This document shows positions 1 to 11,139 of a stretch of 64,000 bases of DNA, piece by piece. Source of the DNA: Datisca glomerata. Its lineage: Eukaryota > Streptophyta > Magnoliopsida > Cucurbitales > Datiscaceae. The stretch is from contig QANY01006295.1 in assembly GCA_003255025.1 (NCBI GenBank), forward strand, positions 262,219-326,218, in the 5' to 3' direction. The notes under the pieces were generated by a model. It saw nothing but the letters and a program-made list of their open reading frames with translations. It did no database searches and had not been told where the DNA came from. How positions within the stretch are numbered: position 1 is the stretch's first letter; the number at the start of each line of letters is the position of its first letter. Position numbers and translations under genes: made by a program.

Positions 1-59
1 CGTAAGACCACTGCAGATCTGAAACTTAAAGATTTAAAGGTTAAGAATTATCTATTCCA

Positions 60-715
60 AGCTATAGATAGAACTATTATGAGTTATCCTCAATATGGAT
101 ACTGTGAAAGCTATTTGAGATTCGATGAAATTGAAATATCAAGGCTCTACGAAGGTAAAATGTGCTCTTACAAGCTTTGAGAAGAGAGTTCGAGATTCTT
201 GGCATGAAAGAGGGTGAAAAGGTGGATGAATACTTTGCCAGGACACTGGCCATTGCAAATAAAATGAAAGCACATGAAGAAAAAATGGGGCAAAGCATGA
301 TTATTGAGAAAATCTTGAAATCGATGACTCTCAAGTTCAATTATGTTTTGTGTTCGATAGAGGGGTACAAGGACCTCTCCACCATGACCATAGATGAGCT
401 TCAGAGCATCCTGTTAGTCCATGAATAGAGGATGCATAGAAAGATGGAGGAAAAGCATGTTTTAAATATCACTAATTCATAGAAGGATAGAGGAAGAGAT
501 GAATACAAAGTTGAAGGGAGAGGAATAGCTCGTGGAAGTTTTAGAGGAAAATGTTGAGGCAGCCTTTCAATAAAGCTCTTGTGGAATGCTTCAACTGCCA
601 TAAATTAGGTCACTTTCAATATGAATGTCCTAGTTTGGGGAACAATGCAAACTTTGCTGAGTTAGATGAAGATGATGAGATGTTACTAATGTCTTATGTT
701 AAGGTGAGCAACTAA
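60..715 (+). pseudogene. copia gag remnant with CCHC zinc knuckle
   Basis: This is the nucleocapsid/capsid part of the copia polyprotein, which packages element RNA in cytoplasmic particles. Frame pieces include FEILGMKEGEKVDEYFAR (from about 190), typical of UBN2-type plant copia gag. A CX2CX4HX4C zinc knuckle reads CFNCHKLGHFQYEC with zinc ligands at 587-589, 596-598, 611-613 and 626-628. Stops at 426 and in the 480-600 stretch, plus frame changes, break it. The N-terminus lies before the window. Confidence 0.8.
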
Positions 716-720
716 ACAAT

Positions 721-960
721 GGAGAAAGTGTGGTTTTTAAATTCTGGATGCAACAACCACGTGTGTGGTTCAAAGGAATTTATCTCAGACCTTGATGAAA
801 AGTTCAGGCAGTCTGTGAGGCTTGGAGACAATTCAAAGATGATGGTGATGGGGAAAGGAAATATCAGACTTCAAGTGGGTGGCATAATTTAGGTAATCAC
901 CAAAGTTTATTATGCGCCTGAGTTAAAGAATAATCTTTTGAGCGTTGGCCAACTGTAAGA
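721..960 (+). pseudogene. copia aspartic protease remnant
   Basis: The stretch reads VWFLNSGCNNHVCG followed by sequence ending NNLLSVGQL, the signature of the plant copia protease. The catalytic Asp of the D-S-G triad is replaced by Asn (aat, 740-742), so this copy lacks the active-site residue. Stops interrupt it near 890 and at 955. It would process the gag-pol polyprotein. It lies between the zinc knuckle and the integrase, as expected. Confidence 0.75.
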
Positions 961-990
961 AAAGGTTTTGCCATTCTAATTCAAAATGGG

Positions 991-1870
991 ATGTGCAATC
1001 TTTACCATCCAAGGAGGGGCTTAATTATGCATTCCAGAATGTCAGCAAATCGAATGTTTGTTGTGTTGGCTTCAGTGACGCCTCAAGCCACAACATGCTT
1101 CCAAACTGTGACTGAAGACAACTCGCATATGTGGCACTATAGATTTGGACATCTCAGTTTCAAGGGCCTAAGAACTCTTAGCAACAAGAAAATGGTGAGA
1201 GGACTACCAATTCTCAGAACTCTATCAAAGGTGTGTTCAGATTGCGTGGTGGGGAAGCAACACCGAGAAGTAATTCCCAAGATGAGCCTATGGAGAGCAT
1301 CACAACGTCTTCAATTGGTTCATAGTGATATTTTTAGACCTATCAAACCTGAATCGCATAGTCACTAAAGGTAGTTAATCGACTTTATTGATAACGATAG
1401 TAGGAAGACCAGGGTTTATTTCTTATTAAAAAGTCTGAGGCGCTTAATGTGTTTAAGAAGTTCCAAGCACTTGTTAAAGGGAAAATCGTAATCTTATTCG
1501 TTGTCTACGTAGTGATAGAGGTGGAGAATTCACCTTATTGGAATTTAATTAGTTTTGCAGTGTAAATGGAATAACTAGGCAGCTTACTACGGCTTACACA
1601 CCTCAACAAAATGGGGTGGCAGAGATGAAAAACCGCATTGTCATGAATATGGTGCGTAGCATGCTATCAGAAAAATAGATTCCTAAGGAGTTTTAGCCTA
1701 AAACTGTTAATTGGGCGATACATATATTGAATCAGAGTCTAATCGCAGCCTTGAAGGAGGTAACACCTTAAGAGGCCTGAAATGGTAACAAACCTACTTT
1801 GCATTATTTTAGGGTATTTGGATGTTTTGCTCATGTACATATTCCAGACATTCGAAGATTAAAGTTAGAT
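991..1870 (+). pseudogene. copia GAG-pre-integrase and integrase core remnant
   Basis: The pre-integrase domain is seen as HMWHYRFGHLSFKGLRTLS followed by CSDCVVGKQH (about 1126-1260), with its His/Cys zinc site. The core begins at LQLVHSDIF (first catalytic Asp region) and TAYTPQQNGVAE appears near 1590-1622, just before the catalytic Glu region. Stops after position 1365 and a mix of frames from 1380 to 1800 break it. It would insert element cDNA into the genome. Confidence 0.8.
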
Positions 1871-2204
1871 GATAAAAGTGAGAAATGTGTATTGTTGGGT
1901 GTAAGTGAGGAGTTGAAATCCTATAGGCTATACAATCCACTTCAAAGAAAGTGGTAATTAGTAGGGATGTGGGATTTACTGAAGATGGGAAATTGAATTG
2001 GGGAAGAAGCACTGATGAGTTGAAAGTTGATGTATTAGTGTGGGGTGATGAGGAAGAAATTAGGAATCAAGAAGATCAAACTGAAGAAGCTGTGAATGCA
2101 AAAAATGAAGAAGTACAAGAAGGAGCATGTATCAATTCTCCATTTGGTGAATCAGATGAAAAAGGTTCTTTAAGTGCGATTGAAGGGAGAAATAGAAAAT
2201 TTGG

Positions 2205-2935
2205 ATGCAAGATTATGTGTCGGGTGAAGGTTTATCAGAGGAAGATGAAATTGACAATTTGGTGATGTTCACTGCTTTTGAAGACCCCGTATCTTTTGAA
2301 GAAGCTGTCAAGAGTTTGAAGTTGAGAGAAGCCATGAAATTGGAGATCAAAGCTATAGAAGAGAGTGAGACATGGGAGTTAACAACGTTACCAGAAGGAG
2401 CAAAGAAAATATGGGTAAAATGGATGTACAAAATCAAGCTTAACGAGAAGGGTGAAGTGGATAAGTTTAAGGCGCGCCTTGTGGGAAAGGGTTACTCACA
2501 ACAACATGGTATCGATTATAAAGAGGTGTTTGCTCTGGTGGCCACATGGGATACTATCAGAGTGATCCTCGCTCTTGCAGCACAAAAGGACTGGTATGTG
2601 TATCGATTGGATGTCAAAAGCGCGTTCTTACATGGAGAATTAAATGAGCCTGTGTATGTCGATCAACCATAAGGGTTCAAAAGAAATGGGGAAGAACACA
2701 AGGTTTACAAACTAAGAAAAGTATTGTACGGACTCAAGCAAGCTCTTCGAGCTTGGTACAGCGGAATTGAAGGTTACTTCATTAAAGAGGGCTTTGAGAA
2801 ATGCTACTGTGAGCACACATTATTTGTGAAGACCGTCAATGGAGGTATGATTCTCATTGTGAGTCTTTCCGTAGATATTTGATTTTTACTGGAAATAATG
2901 AGGATATGTTTGTGAGATTTAAGGAGTAAATGAAG
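2205..2935 (+). pseudogene. copia reverse transcriptase remnant
   Basis: The ORF at 2205-2672 contains WVKWMYKIKLNEKGEVDKFK, ARLVGKGYSQQHGIDY and YRLDVKSAFLHGELNEPVYV, the classical N-terminal half of copia RT. It ends at a TAA (2671-2673) where the family has the Gln of PQGF. KLRKVLYGLKQALRAWY follows. The YVDD box at about 2870-2885 is damaged twice: the Tyr codon has become Ser, and one base is missing in the second Asp codon, which shifts the frame into a stop. The enzyme is therefore inactive. Confidence 0.9.
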
Positions 2936-3760
2936 AAGGAATTTGCCATGTCTGATCTTGGTAAAATGAAATATTTCCTTGGTGTAGAAGTCATACAGAA
3001 TCAACATGGGGTATTTATCAATCAAAAGAAATATGCACATGAAGTGTTCGAGAGGTTTGAAATGTTGAATAGCAACTCGGTGAATAATCTAATCGTTCCA
3101 GGGTTCAGATTATCAAAGAATGGAGGAGGAGCTGCTGTAGATACAACAATTTTCAAGCAAATGATAGGTAGTTTCATGTACCTAACTACTACGAGGCTGT
3201 ATTTGATGTATTCCATATGTTTGATTAGTAGATATATGGAGAGTCCCACTAAAGTACACTTGCAAGCTGTCAAAAGAGTCCTGAGATATCTGAAGGGAAC
3301 AACGGAGCTGGGGATTGCTTATAAAAGAGGTGGAGAAGAAGTACTAGTGGGGTTTGCTGATAGTGATTGTGCAGGAGAGATTGATGATAGGAAAAGCACC
3401 TCGGGGTACATTTTCATGCTTGGAACTAGAGCAGTTTCATGGTTTTCGAAGAAGCAACCAGCTGTGACCCTCTCCACTACAGAGGCTGAATTCATTGCAG
3501 CAGCATATTTACATGCCAAGGAGTTTGGTTGAGGAGAATTCTTGAGAAGCTGGGACATACTCAAAGTAAATGTACAACCATTTATTGTGATAATAATTCA
3601 GCGATAAAACTTTCAAAACATCCAATCGTGCATAGGACGAGCAAGCATATAGATGTAAGATTTCGTTTTTTACGCGACTTGACAAAGGAGGGAACTTTGG
3701 AACTAGTGCACTGCAGCACATAAAAACAAATTATGATATTATGACAAAGGCTCTCAAGCT
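2930..3760 (+). pseudogene. copia RT C-terminus and RNase H remnant
   Basis: The 200-residue ORF 2930-3532 begins MKKEFAMSDLGKMKYFLGVE, the conserved connection after the RT active site, and runs into RNase H with GFADSDCAGEIDDRKSTSGY and STTEAEFIAAA. A stop at 3530 is followed by a second ORF with CDNNSAIKLSKHPIVHRTSK, HIDVRFRFLRD and the expected C-terminal residues. The Asp, Glu and Asp residues of RNase H are visible, so this is the best preserved part of the element. Confidence 0.9.
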
Positions 3761-3844
3761 GGATGTGTTCATGAGGCTGTGTGACAAGCTTGGTATATGT
3801 TTGAAGTTAGAGTAAACCGATTACATTTTTTTGCAATTCAGTTT

Positions 3845-4070
3845 AAGGGAGGACATGTAGAAGCATTAAGGTTTACTGGTTTTCTTTTCGTTTGTAATGT
3901 CCGAATTGTTGGGGTGAGTAGTTAGTGCTGTTTTAAAATTTGAATTGGTCTAAACCCTCTTACCGCGTTTTTAAGATTGTGCAATGTGGAGTTGTTTTCT
4001 ATTTCTTTTGTAAAAGGCTTATATAAAGCCACCGTTTATTGAATAAGAGAATTTTTTTATCCAAAAACAC
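3845..4070 (+). repeat. Polypurine tract and 3' LTR of the copia element
   Basis: A purine run aagggagga (3845-3853) precedes a TG-starting segment at 3856. This is followed by an AT-rich block with a TATA-like box (ttatataaagcc, about 4019-4030) and an AATAAG-like signal near 4042. This fits the priming site for plus-strand DNA and a short LTR promoter. The 5' LTR is not in the window, so the 3' boundary is approximate. Confidence 0.6.
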
Positions 4071-4773
4071 AATAAGTGACTTAACATATGACGGAAGGTT
4101 AGTTTTATGCTAAAATGTAGCTTAGAGTTACAAATGATAAAAATAGAACTTTAGAGTTAGAAATGACATAAAGCATAAACTTTGAGTGGATATTTTATAG
4201 TTTTTCCTTTCTTTTCATTTTTAGACTCTTGAACTCCGTGATGTTGTATAAGGATGTGCATAATTCGGTCCGATCGATTAGAAAAGATATTTATAATCGA
4301 ATCGAATTTATCGATTATCTAAATTATATAATCGAATCGAACCGAGACAACTATCATAGCCGAATTGAATGTAACTAAAATAATCAATTTAGTTTAATTA
4401 CTTTTAATCTGTCCAGCTGCACATGCAAAAATTTCTGAAAACAATTCGGAAAATTCGAAACAATCAAGTAGATCGAGAGACTAACACACTCGAGATAGGA
4501 CTCTTTGGCCTGAGAAAAGTCTTCTCTACCCCTCATGTTCAAATTCAAATAACCCAAAAACCCTTTTTATCTTTTGATCGAAGAAGAAGACTACAAGTCC
4601 GAGGAAAGAAGAGGTTGGCATTTTTGTCTTGTTAGAAGTCAATTGGCCCGGAATTCCTTAAATAAAAATGTTGATCCTTTTTTCCAAACTCAATTTTCAA
4701 ATGGACCTTTCGTGTTTCGTCCAAAACATCTTACTACTGATTCATATCGTACGGTTCCCTTACAGAGATATCC
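4071..4773. other. Intergenic and 5' leader of the PPR gene
   Basis: From 4255 to 4400 there is an AT-rich stretch with repeats of taatcgaatcgaa (about 4297 and 4329), probably a short dispersed repeat. From about 4420 the composition becomes more gene-like and should hold the promoter and 5' UTR of the PPR gene. Short open frames here (4423-4635 and 4574-4813) show no recognisable protein motif. No confident TATA box was identified. Confidence 0.5.
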
Positions 4774-6858
4774 ATGTCTAAAATTGAGATGGATATGGAC
4801 CTACATGCCTTAGCTCGTCGACTGCAGTCCTACAATACCTGCGTGTCGATTCATCAAGGAAGGCAGATTCACGTCCCTTTTCTCAAAAAGGGTATCTTGA
4901 GCTCTTCTCTCTCTTTTGGAAACCGCCTTCTACAAATGTATGTGAGGTGCGATGGTATGACAGATGCACGGAGGCAGTTCGATGAAATGCCTCAGAAGAA
5001 CTGTTTCTCTTGGAATACTTTGCTTGAGGGGTATCTGAAATCAGGGGACAAGGATAAGTCTCTTGAAATTTTCAAATCAATGAATAATAAAAATGATTTC
5101 TCGTGGAACGTGATTATAACTGGTTTTGTGAAAATGGGTCTGCTTGAGATTGCTCGTAGTTTGTTTCACGATATGCCTAGGAAGAATGGGATTGCTTGGA
5201 ATTCCCTGATCAATGGCTATGCACGAAACGGATGTCCGGGAGAAGCTTTGAGGCTTTTCAAGGAGTTGAGTTTTGAGCAATTTGATAAGTTGTATGCTGA
5301 TAGTTTCGTACTGGCAACGGCTATTGGTGCTTGTACTCATCTTACAGCTCTTGGTTGCGGCAAGCAAATCCACGCACGGATTTTGATCGAAAAAGTCGAC
5401 TTTGATTCAGTCTTGGCGAGCTCGCTGATCAACCTATATGGAAAATGTGGTGATTTGGACAGTGCAAATCATATCTTGAATGTGATGAAAGAACCAGACG
5501 ACTTCTCTCTTTCAGCACTTGTTTCTGGTTATGCGATTTGTGGCAGAACACAAGACGCAAGAAGAATATTCGATATGAAAAGTAATTCATGTATTGTAGT
5601 ATGGAATTCAATGATTTCTGGGTATGTTTCGAATAGCGAGGAAATGGAAGCTTTAGATCTCTTCAACATTATGCGAAAAAATGGAGTTTGTGAGGACTCT
5701 TCTACTCTTGCAAGTTTATTGAGTGCTAGTAGTAGCTTAGGCTTTATTTCACATACCAATCAAATACACAGTCTTGGCTGCAAACTTGGGCTGGATAATG
5801 ATATCATAGTTGCCAGTTCCTTGGTGGATGCATATACCAAATGTGGAAGTCCTAATGAGGCTTGTAAATTATTTAGTGAGCTTAGAGTACATGACACAAT
5901 TTTGCTTAACTCTATGATCACAGCATATTCCAACTGTGGAAGAATTGGCGATGCAAAAAGGCTATTCAATACAATGCCAAGCAAAAGCCTGGTATCATGG
6001 AACTCAATGATTGTGGGTCTAAGTCAAAACGGTAGTCCGATCGAGGCTATAGATCTTTTCTCCGAGATGAATAAGCTCGGTTTGAAGATGGACAAGTTTA
6101 ATATGGCTAGTGTGATAAGTGCTTGTAGTTCTATCTCTTTGCTCGAACTTGGCGGACAGGTTTTTGCTAGATCTTTTGTTATTGGGCTCGATTCTGATCC
6201 GATTATATCCACTTCACTTGTTGATTTCTATTGCAAATGTGGTTTTATTAAATACGGACGGATGATATTTGATGAAATGGTTAAATCTGATGAAGTACCA
6301 TGGAATGCTATGTTGATGGGTTATGCTACAAATGGTTATGGAATGGAAGCACTGGCTCTGTTCAATGAAATGAGGCTTGCCAGTATAAGACCAAATGATG
6401 TTACATTTACTTGTATTCTTTCTGCTTGTGATCATTGTGGACTTGTCGAAGAAGGACGAAAATGGTTTAACGCAATGAAATGGGACTATCATATTGATCC
6501 GAGTATTGAACACTATTCTTGCGTGGTGGATCTTTTTGCCCGGGCAGGTTGTGTTGAGGAAGCACTAAATCTTATAGAACAGATGCGTTTTGAGGCAGAT
6601 TTAAGCATGTGGTGTTCTGTGTTGAGAGGATGTGTGGCTCATGGAAATAAGACTATTGGGAAGACGGTGGCAGAACGAATAATTGAGCTCGATCCTGGAA
6701 ATTCGGGTGCTCATGTGCAGCTAGCTAGCATATTGGCAACCTCTAAGGACTGGGTTGAATCAGCGAAAGTTAGGCAGGTTATGAGAGAGAAAAAAATACG
6801 AAAAATTCCTGGTCGCAGTTTGGCTGATCGTTTAAACGAGTCTCTCATAGCAGTGTGA
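4774..6858 (+). CDS. Pentatricopeptide repeat protein, PLS subfamily, E/E+ class (At1g77010-like)
   Basis: This intact intronless 694-residue ORF is a plant PPR protein. PPR proteins bind single-stranded organellar RNA, one repeat per base, and E-class members usually specify C-to-U editing or other processing sites. Repeats with the SWN(T/V/S) signature recur every 31 to 36 residues from about residue 45, for example SWNTLLEGYLKSGDKDKSLE and SWNSMIVGLSQNGSPIEAID. The C-terminal 150 residues hold the E motif (EHYSCVVDLFARAG, SMWCSVLRGC, HVQLASILATSKDW) and a short E+ end without a DYW deaminase. From memory it closely follows Arabidopsis At1g77010 (PCMP-E5), predicted mitochondrial. The first ATG (MSKIEMDMD) is used, but the Met at 4789 is an equally good start and lies closer to the Arabidopsis N-terminus. 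No clear transit peptide is visible. A deaminase would have to be supplied in trans. Confidence 0.93.
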   Translation: MSKIEMDMDLHALARRLQSYNTCVSIHQGRQIHVPFLKKGILSSSLSFGNRLLQMYVRCDGMTDARRQFDEMPQKNCFSWNTLLEGYLKSGDKDKSLEIFKSMNNKNDFSWNVIITGFVKMGLLEIARSLFHDMPRKNGIAWNSLINGYARNGCPGEALRLFKELSFEQFDKLYADSFVLATAIGACTHLTALGCGKQIHARILIEKVDFDSVLASSLINLYGKCGDLDSANHILNVMKEPDDFSLSALVSGYAICGRTQDARRIFDMKSNSCIVVWNSMISGYVSNSEEMEALDLFNIMRKNGVCEDSSTLASLLSASSSLGFISHTNQIHSLGCKLGLDNDIIVASSLVDAYTKCGSPNEACKLFSELRVHDTILLNSMITAYSNCGRIGDAKRLFNTMPSKSLVSWNSMIVGLSQNGSPIEAIDLFSEMNKLGLKMDKFNMASVISACSSISLLELGGQVFARSFVIGLDSDPIISTSLVDFYCKCGFIKYGRMIFDEMVKSDEVPWNAMLMGYATNGYGMEALALFNEMRLASIRPNDVTFTCILSACDHCGLVEEGRKWFNAMKWDYHIDPSIEHYSCVVDLFARAGCVEEALNLIEQMRFEADLSMWCSVLRGCVAHGNKTIGKTVAERIIELDPGNSGAHVQLASILATSKDWVESAKVRQVMREKKIRKIPGRSLADRLNESLIAV

Positions 6859-6980
6859 TACATTAACAAGTAAATAACTGTTTTGGTAGAAAGAAAGCAT
6901 CCTATTTAATACATGGCAGAATTGGGTGAGCTAAACTGCTATAGTAGATTTGGTTTTCTTTGGCTATTCCCAAGTGTAGC
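6859..6980. other. 3' region of the PPR gene
   Basis: AT-rich sequence follows the stop codon, and the LINE fragment begins about 120 bp later. No convincing AATAAA is seen before the LINE. The transcript may therefore end within or beyond the inserted LINE sequence. Confidence 0.35.
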
Positions 6981-7585
6981 TTTATCACTTGGCTGGCCTA
7001 TCAGAACAAAATTATCCACTTTGGATAGTGTTGTTAAATGGAATCGAGGTATTGGCCACAGTGTGTATTTTGTGCACTAGGAATGGAATTTCTAAGCCAT
7101 TTGTTTGGTCCATGTGCAGCTGCTACCAAGGTGATACTGGACAAGCTGCTTTAGAACTGTGGTGTGATTTTGACAGGGGTAACATGGCAATAGTGCACAG
7201 GTTGGCTGCTGTAGAACACAGTAGGAAAGGCCTTACTTCATCCATCATTAACTTGGCTTTTACTGCTTTTATTTATTGTACATGGATAGAAAGAAAGAGT
7301 AGGGTGTTTCCAAGACAAGATTAGAGAAACTTTTGTTCTCCTAGATAACATCTCTTGGACGGTTAGAGATAGATTGTGGCAAAGTACAATACTCCTGGGA
7401 TGAGATCCATCTTAGATTACAGGAGAAATGGGGTTCTGTCAGAGGCCATATCTGTAGCCAGATAGCCTCTTAGAGTTTAACTCACAGTTAACATTTTAGG
7501 TTTGTCCTTTTAACCTGTATTGTATACCTGAGATATGCTACATGTACAATTGTAAAATTTTCAGTTTAATAGATTCTTTGATTTA
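6980..7585 (+). mobile_element. LINE (L1-type) 3' fragment: zf-RVT end of ORF2 and 3' UTR
   Basis: Conceptual frames contain pieces of the C-terminal zf-RVT domain of plant L1 ORF2: IRTKLSTLDSVVKW near 6998, then CVFCALGMEFLSHLFGPC in another frame, then LAFTAFIYCTWIERKSRVF at about 7253. The 3' UTR carries the motif gtatacctgagatatgc (about 7519-7535), also seen in a second LINE-like end at 14396. A weak poly(A) end lies around 7580. It is 5'-truncated and frameshifted, as most plant LINE copies are. Confidence 0.65.
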
Positions 7586-7611
7586 CCTCTTAGAGTTTAA
7601 CTCACAGTTAA
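7466..7611. repeat. 26-bp perfect direct repeat, 120 bp apart
   Basis: The segment beginning cctcttagagtttaactcac occurs identically at 7466-7491 and 7586-7611. The second copy directly follows the LINE 3' end. It could be a tandem duplication, or the target duplication of a very short LINE tail (7492-7585) that jumped into an older LINE. Confidence 0.8.
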
Positions 7612-8539
7612 AATGATATTGCTTCCTCTCACCCAACTTATTAAACAGATGTGCTGATCACGAAGCCGAGATTTTTCCTTCATGTAAATATCTTGCACCT
7701 GATTGATACTTGAATTGCAAAAACATACTAGATCAGCTCGGTTTGAACGGTTCAATTTGTTCTTAAAACCTAAGTGACATTTTGAATTACAAATTTTTAC
7801 CTAGCCAAGCTTGGAATTAAATTCGAAAAAATTTATTTTGCTTAAAGCCAAAGTACATATGATTATTAGCAGGAAATTGGAAAAGTAGATGATGATCAAC
7901 TTATTCAGTATGAAATATGAGCAAATTGAACTTGAATATGTTACTTGAATGAAAAGTAAGCAATGCTCTATAATTAAGACAGGTCAGTATGATTAAGTTA
8001 CAGTCAGAGCATTGTGAAGCATCATAATATGAAGGAAAGGAGGCTGGCCATTAATTTCTCTATCATTTTCATTTTTTTATTGTTCCTGATGACATTTTTT
8101 TAGTTACTGTAGTTGCCTTAGGGTTTGTGTGCTTGTTGGTGCTCTGTTGTTGTTTTTCTAGAGTATGCCTCTCGTGTCTTTCTATTTCAGTTAATTTATT
8201 ACCCTGGAAAAAAGAAAGAAAACAAGTTGTCACTTGTCTTAGTACTATTCATGAGTGCATCTTCTCGTGTAGATCTATATAAGAATAATGAATCATATTG
8301 GTATTGAATACAATTACATAGAACTAGTATAGGTATACCGGGAAATGCATTTACAGATAAGTAGAAGCAAGTTCTATAGTGATACTAAATTCTCTCTTCC
8401 ACTCTTTCTTTATACCTACAGCGATTTATCATAGTTTTAAGAGAGAAGGAGCAGCCTAGCCTAATGTTTAGTTCTTAATAAGTTGAGAAGCTGTTTAACC
8501 AGTACAAAAGGGACAAAACAAGTTGTTGTGGGATAACTG
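7612..8539. other. Intergenic, no gene recognised
   Basis: AT-rich sequence with T-rich runs. One 60-residue open frame at 8125-8307 has no known motif. No RNA gene or transposon terminus was recognised. Confidence 0.5.
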
Positions 8540-8599
8540 CGATGGTGCAGTCATATGGATGGGGAACAAAGCAAGGTAGAGAGGAAAGAGATGTGCCTC

Positions 8600-8830
8600 C
8601 ACTGTTCATTTGTTCAATGGATAAAGTGCAGGCTCGGCTGGATATCTGGATCAAGGATAAGGTGATAAAGAGGCCTTAGGTAGAAAGATTCCCTACTAGG
8701 GAGGAAAGAGAATCGTCGCGGTACTGTCGCTACCATTGGAATACAACTCACCCTACAATGGATTGCAGGACATTGAGGCGGATTTTTATGAGAAATTAAA
8801 GTAACGGGAGATCATTAATGAGGTGGATGC
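8600..8830 (+). pseudogene. gypsy A gag C-terminus
   Basis: The frame reads YCRYHWNTTHPTMDCRTLRR (about 8718-8780), the Cys/His-rich signature at the end of gag in many plant gypsy elements. The preceding text (VQARLDIWIKDK) fits the linker before it. Stops and frameshifts on both sides make it a relic. Confidence 0.7.
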
Positions 8831-9135
8831 GGTAGAACAACATCTTTTTCCACAACATGCGAATGTGAACATGATAGTGCGTTTGGTGGAGCTTCTACAT
8901 CGTATGTGACAATAGTAGAAGAGGAAGAGGGTTAGGAAGGACATATGAGAGCAGGCACAACTTTTATAGAGTAACTTTTGAGGACAAGAAATTCCTTGAT
9001 TCACTAGAGCTAGATGAGGAAGCATGACATCAAGTAACTGAGACATTAGTGAATGTCTCAGAGCAAAATAGGACGATGACATAGTGTTGTTTCATGCAGC
9101 CACTTATAGGGAGAATCAAATATAACAAATAAGGA

Positions 9136-9480
9136 GTGGTCATCTTCAAAAATGCAGAACGAATGGTAAAGAGGGAGGGTCAAAACTACCCCCTATACGT
9201 GGAAGCCATTGTTAATTGCGTGCCAGTAAGGCGGGCTTTGGTGGATAACGAGTCTGGTATCAACGTAATGTTGATAGCCACGTTTAAGGCGACATGCATA
9301 CTGGAAAAGAGAATAGTGAAGCATCAAATTATCATTACGAGGTTCTCACCAGTGCTGCTGCGAACGTGGGGTTATGTAAACGTAGAGATTTATGTAGGAC
9401 TAATCCATACTACGAACTACCTACACCATCAAATCAGAGATAGAATTTCACATCTTGCTGGGGAGACCTTAGATCTATGA
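9136..9480 (+). pseudogene. gypsy A aspartic protease remnant
   Basis: This 114-residue ORF contains YPLYVEAIVNCVPVRRALVD followed by NESGINVML, corresponding to the active-site loop of plant gypsy proteases (VDxGSSxNV type). The Gly of the usual triad neighbourhood is replaced by Glu. Downstream residues follow the family poorly. It would process gag-pol if intact. Confidence 0.6.
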
Positions 9481-10189
9481 TCATGAATGTGTCCATTTTA
9501 TGTTAGACTAGTGTATAAAATCAGGATAAAGGAAAATATATCACAGGAGCGGCATGAAGGTGTAATTTGATGAAATCGAGACCCACTTGATAAAGGTGAC
9601 TTTATTGGATGAGATATCCATTGCTGGTAAAACTACACCCATGGAGCTCACGACTATAGCATTGCTCGAGTTGGAAGGAAAACAAGGAAAGACAACGATG
9701 GAGGTGGGAAATGAGATGGTCCCTCGAGTAACCTTACTAAATAGGAAGCGCGTATGCCAATTATGATGGTGCACGAGATCAGGCGCGAAACATGATTCCA
9801 TGATAGTGGAAAGGAAGAAGATGTTATGACGAAGGAGACATTCATAAGATTGCAAGGATTGGTGAGCCGAATGCACATGATGAATTACGAGGTGCCAGAA
9901 AAACCTTCAAGTACAATGCTGCCACTGCACAGGAAGAACTGGAAGAGATTTTCCTGGATGATGAAATGAAGCGGAGGTCAAATTTCTAGCAAGAAGCCTT
10001 GTTATGGACCAACGAGAAAAACTGTTGACTCTACTAAGGGAATTCCAGTATGTATTTGCGTGGTCAACACAGAGCTAGATCTCACCTTGGTGAGGCATAA
10101 GTTGAGGGTTTCAGTGGCATGCACATCAGTTAAACATCAACTACGACATTTCTGCCCTGAGATTGAATTGCAGAGGCTGAAATCATGAA

Positions 10190-10970
10190 ACTGATAGAGG
10201 TAAAGTTCATCAAACCGATCGATCACCCTACTTGGTTGGCTAACATAGTTCTTGTGAAAAAGAAGAATGGTCTGAATTCACTGTTGTGTCAACTTTAAAG
10301 ACTTGAATAAGGCATTCCCAAAGGATGATATTTCATTGCCAAATGTTGATGCTTTGGTGGATGCCATGGAAAAACATAAAATGCTCTCCTTTCTAGACAG
10401 TTTCAATGGCTATAATCAAATCAGAATGTCACCAAGAGATGCAGTGAAAATCACTTTCAAGACATCTTCTGAAAAATTCTTTTATGTGGTGATGTCGTTC
10501 GGGCTAAAAATAGTTGGGGCTATCACCAACTTTTCATGATATGATAATAAGTTTTCATGATATGATTCATGACTTTGTGGAAGATTATGCAGATGATTTT
10601 TCATTAAGTTCAAGAAAGAGAAAATGCATCTAAGGCACTTGAGTAGTGTATTTTTAAGGTGTAGGGTCCACAAGCTGAAGATGAATACTCTAAAGTGTGC
10701 ATTTGGGCTCTCTCGGGGCAAGTTTCTAGGTTTTTGTGTTTATAAACGTGGAATAGATATTGACCAGGCTAAAGTGAAGGCCATCCAGGACTTGGCTCCG
10801 CCGCAGACAGTGAAAGAATTGAAGACCTTCATAGGAAAAGTCTCTTTTATACGCTGCTTTATACCCGCTCTTCAAGCGTCATTCAATGCTTTACGGTCTT
10901 TGTTGAAGCATAATTTTCTTCAAATGGATGCGATAAAGGATGTAATACTTGAGCAAAGTCCTACGTGATG
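10190..10970 (+). pseudogene. gypsy A reverse transcriptase remnant
   Basis: Recognisable blocks are FIKPIDHPTWLANIVLVKKK (about 10208), NKAFPKDDISLPNVDALVDA followed by LSFLDSFNGYNQIRMSP (ORF 10303-10539), and after a frameshift KLKMNTLKCAFGLSRGKFLG and KELKTFIGKVSFIRCFIPAL (ORF 10624-10968). The segment that should contain the YVDD box (10540-10620) is scrambled by a short duplication of ttttcatgatatgat. Confidence 0.85.
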
Positions 10971-11139
10971 CTGAGCTGAGATACACGTCTCATGAAAAAT
11001 ATTGTCTAGCACTTGTCTCTGCTATTCCGAAGATTCACCATTACTTGCTTAGTAAAAAAATATATTTGATGACTAAATAATAATCTTGATCGTTTTTTAT
11101 AATCCAATCCCACTCTGAATGGGAGGCTCACTCGGTGGA

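Larger units (their letters stand above)
1..4070 (+). mobile_element. Ty1/copia LTR retrotransposon, 3' portion, degenerate
   Basis: The order gag, protease, integrase, reverse transcriptase, RNase H, polypurine tract and 3' LTR is the Ty1/copia order, since integrase precedes RT. The 5' LTR and the start of gag lie outside the window. All domains are recognisable, but the frame is cut by many stops and several frameshifts, so the copy is dead. The right boundary near 4070 is a guess because the 5' LTR is not available to define LTR ends. The next gene downstream, on the same strand, is the PPR gene. Confidence 0.9.

Noticed and set aside
4423..4813. Upstream ORFs before the PPR gene
   Set aside because: No conserved motif and not in frame with the PPR protein. 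More likely 5' UTR.
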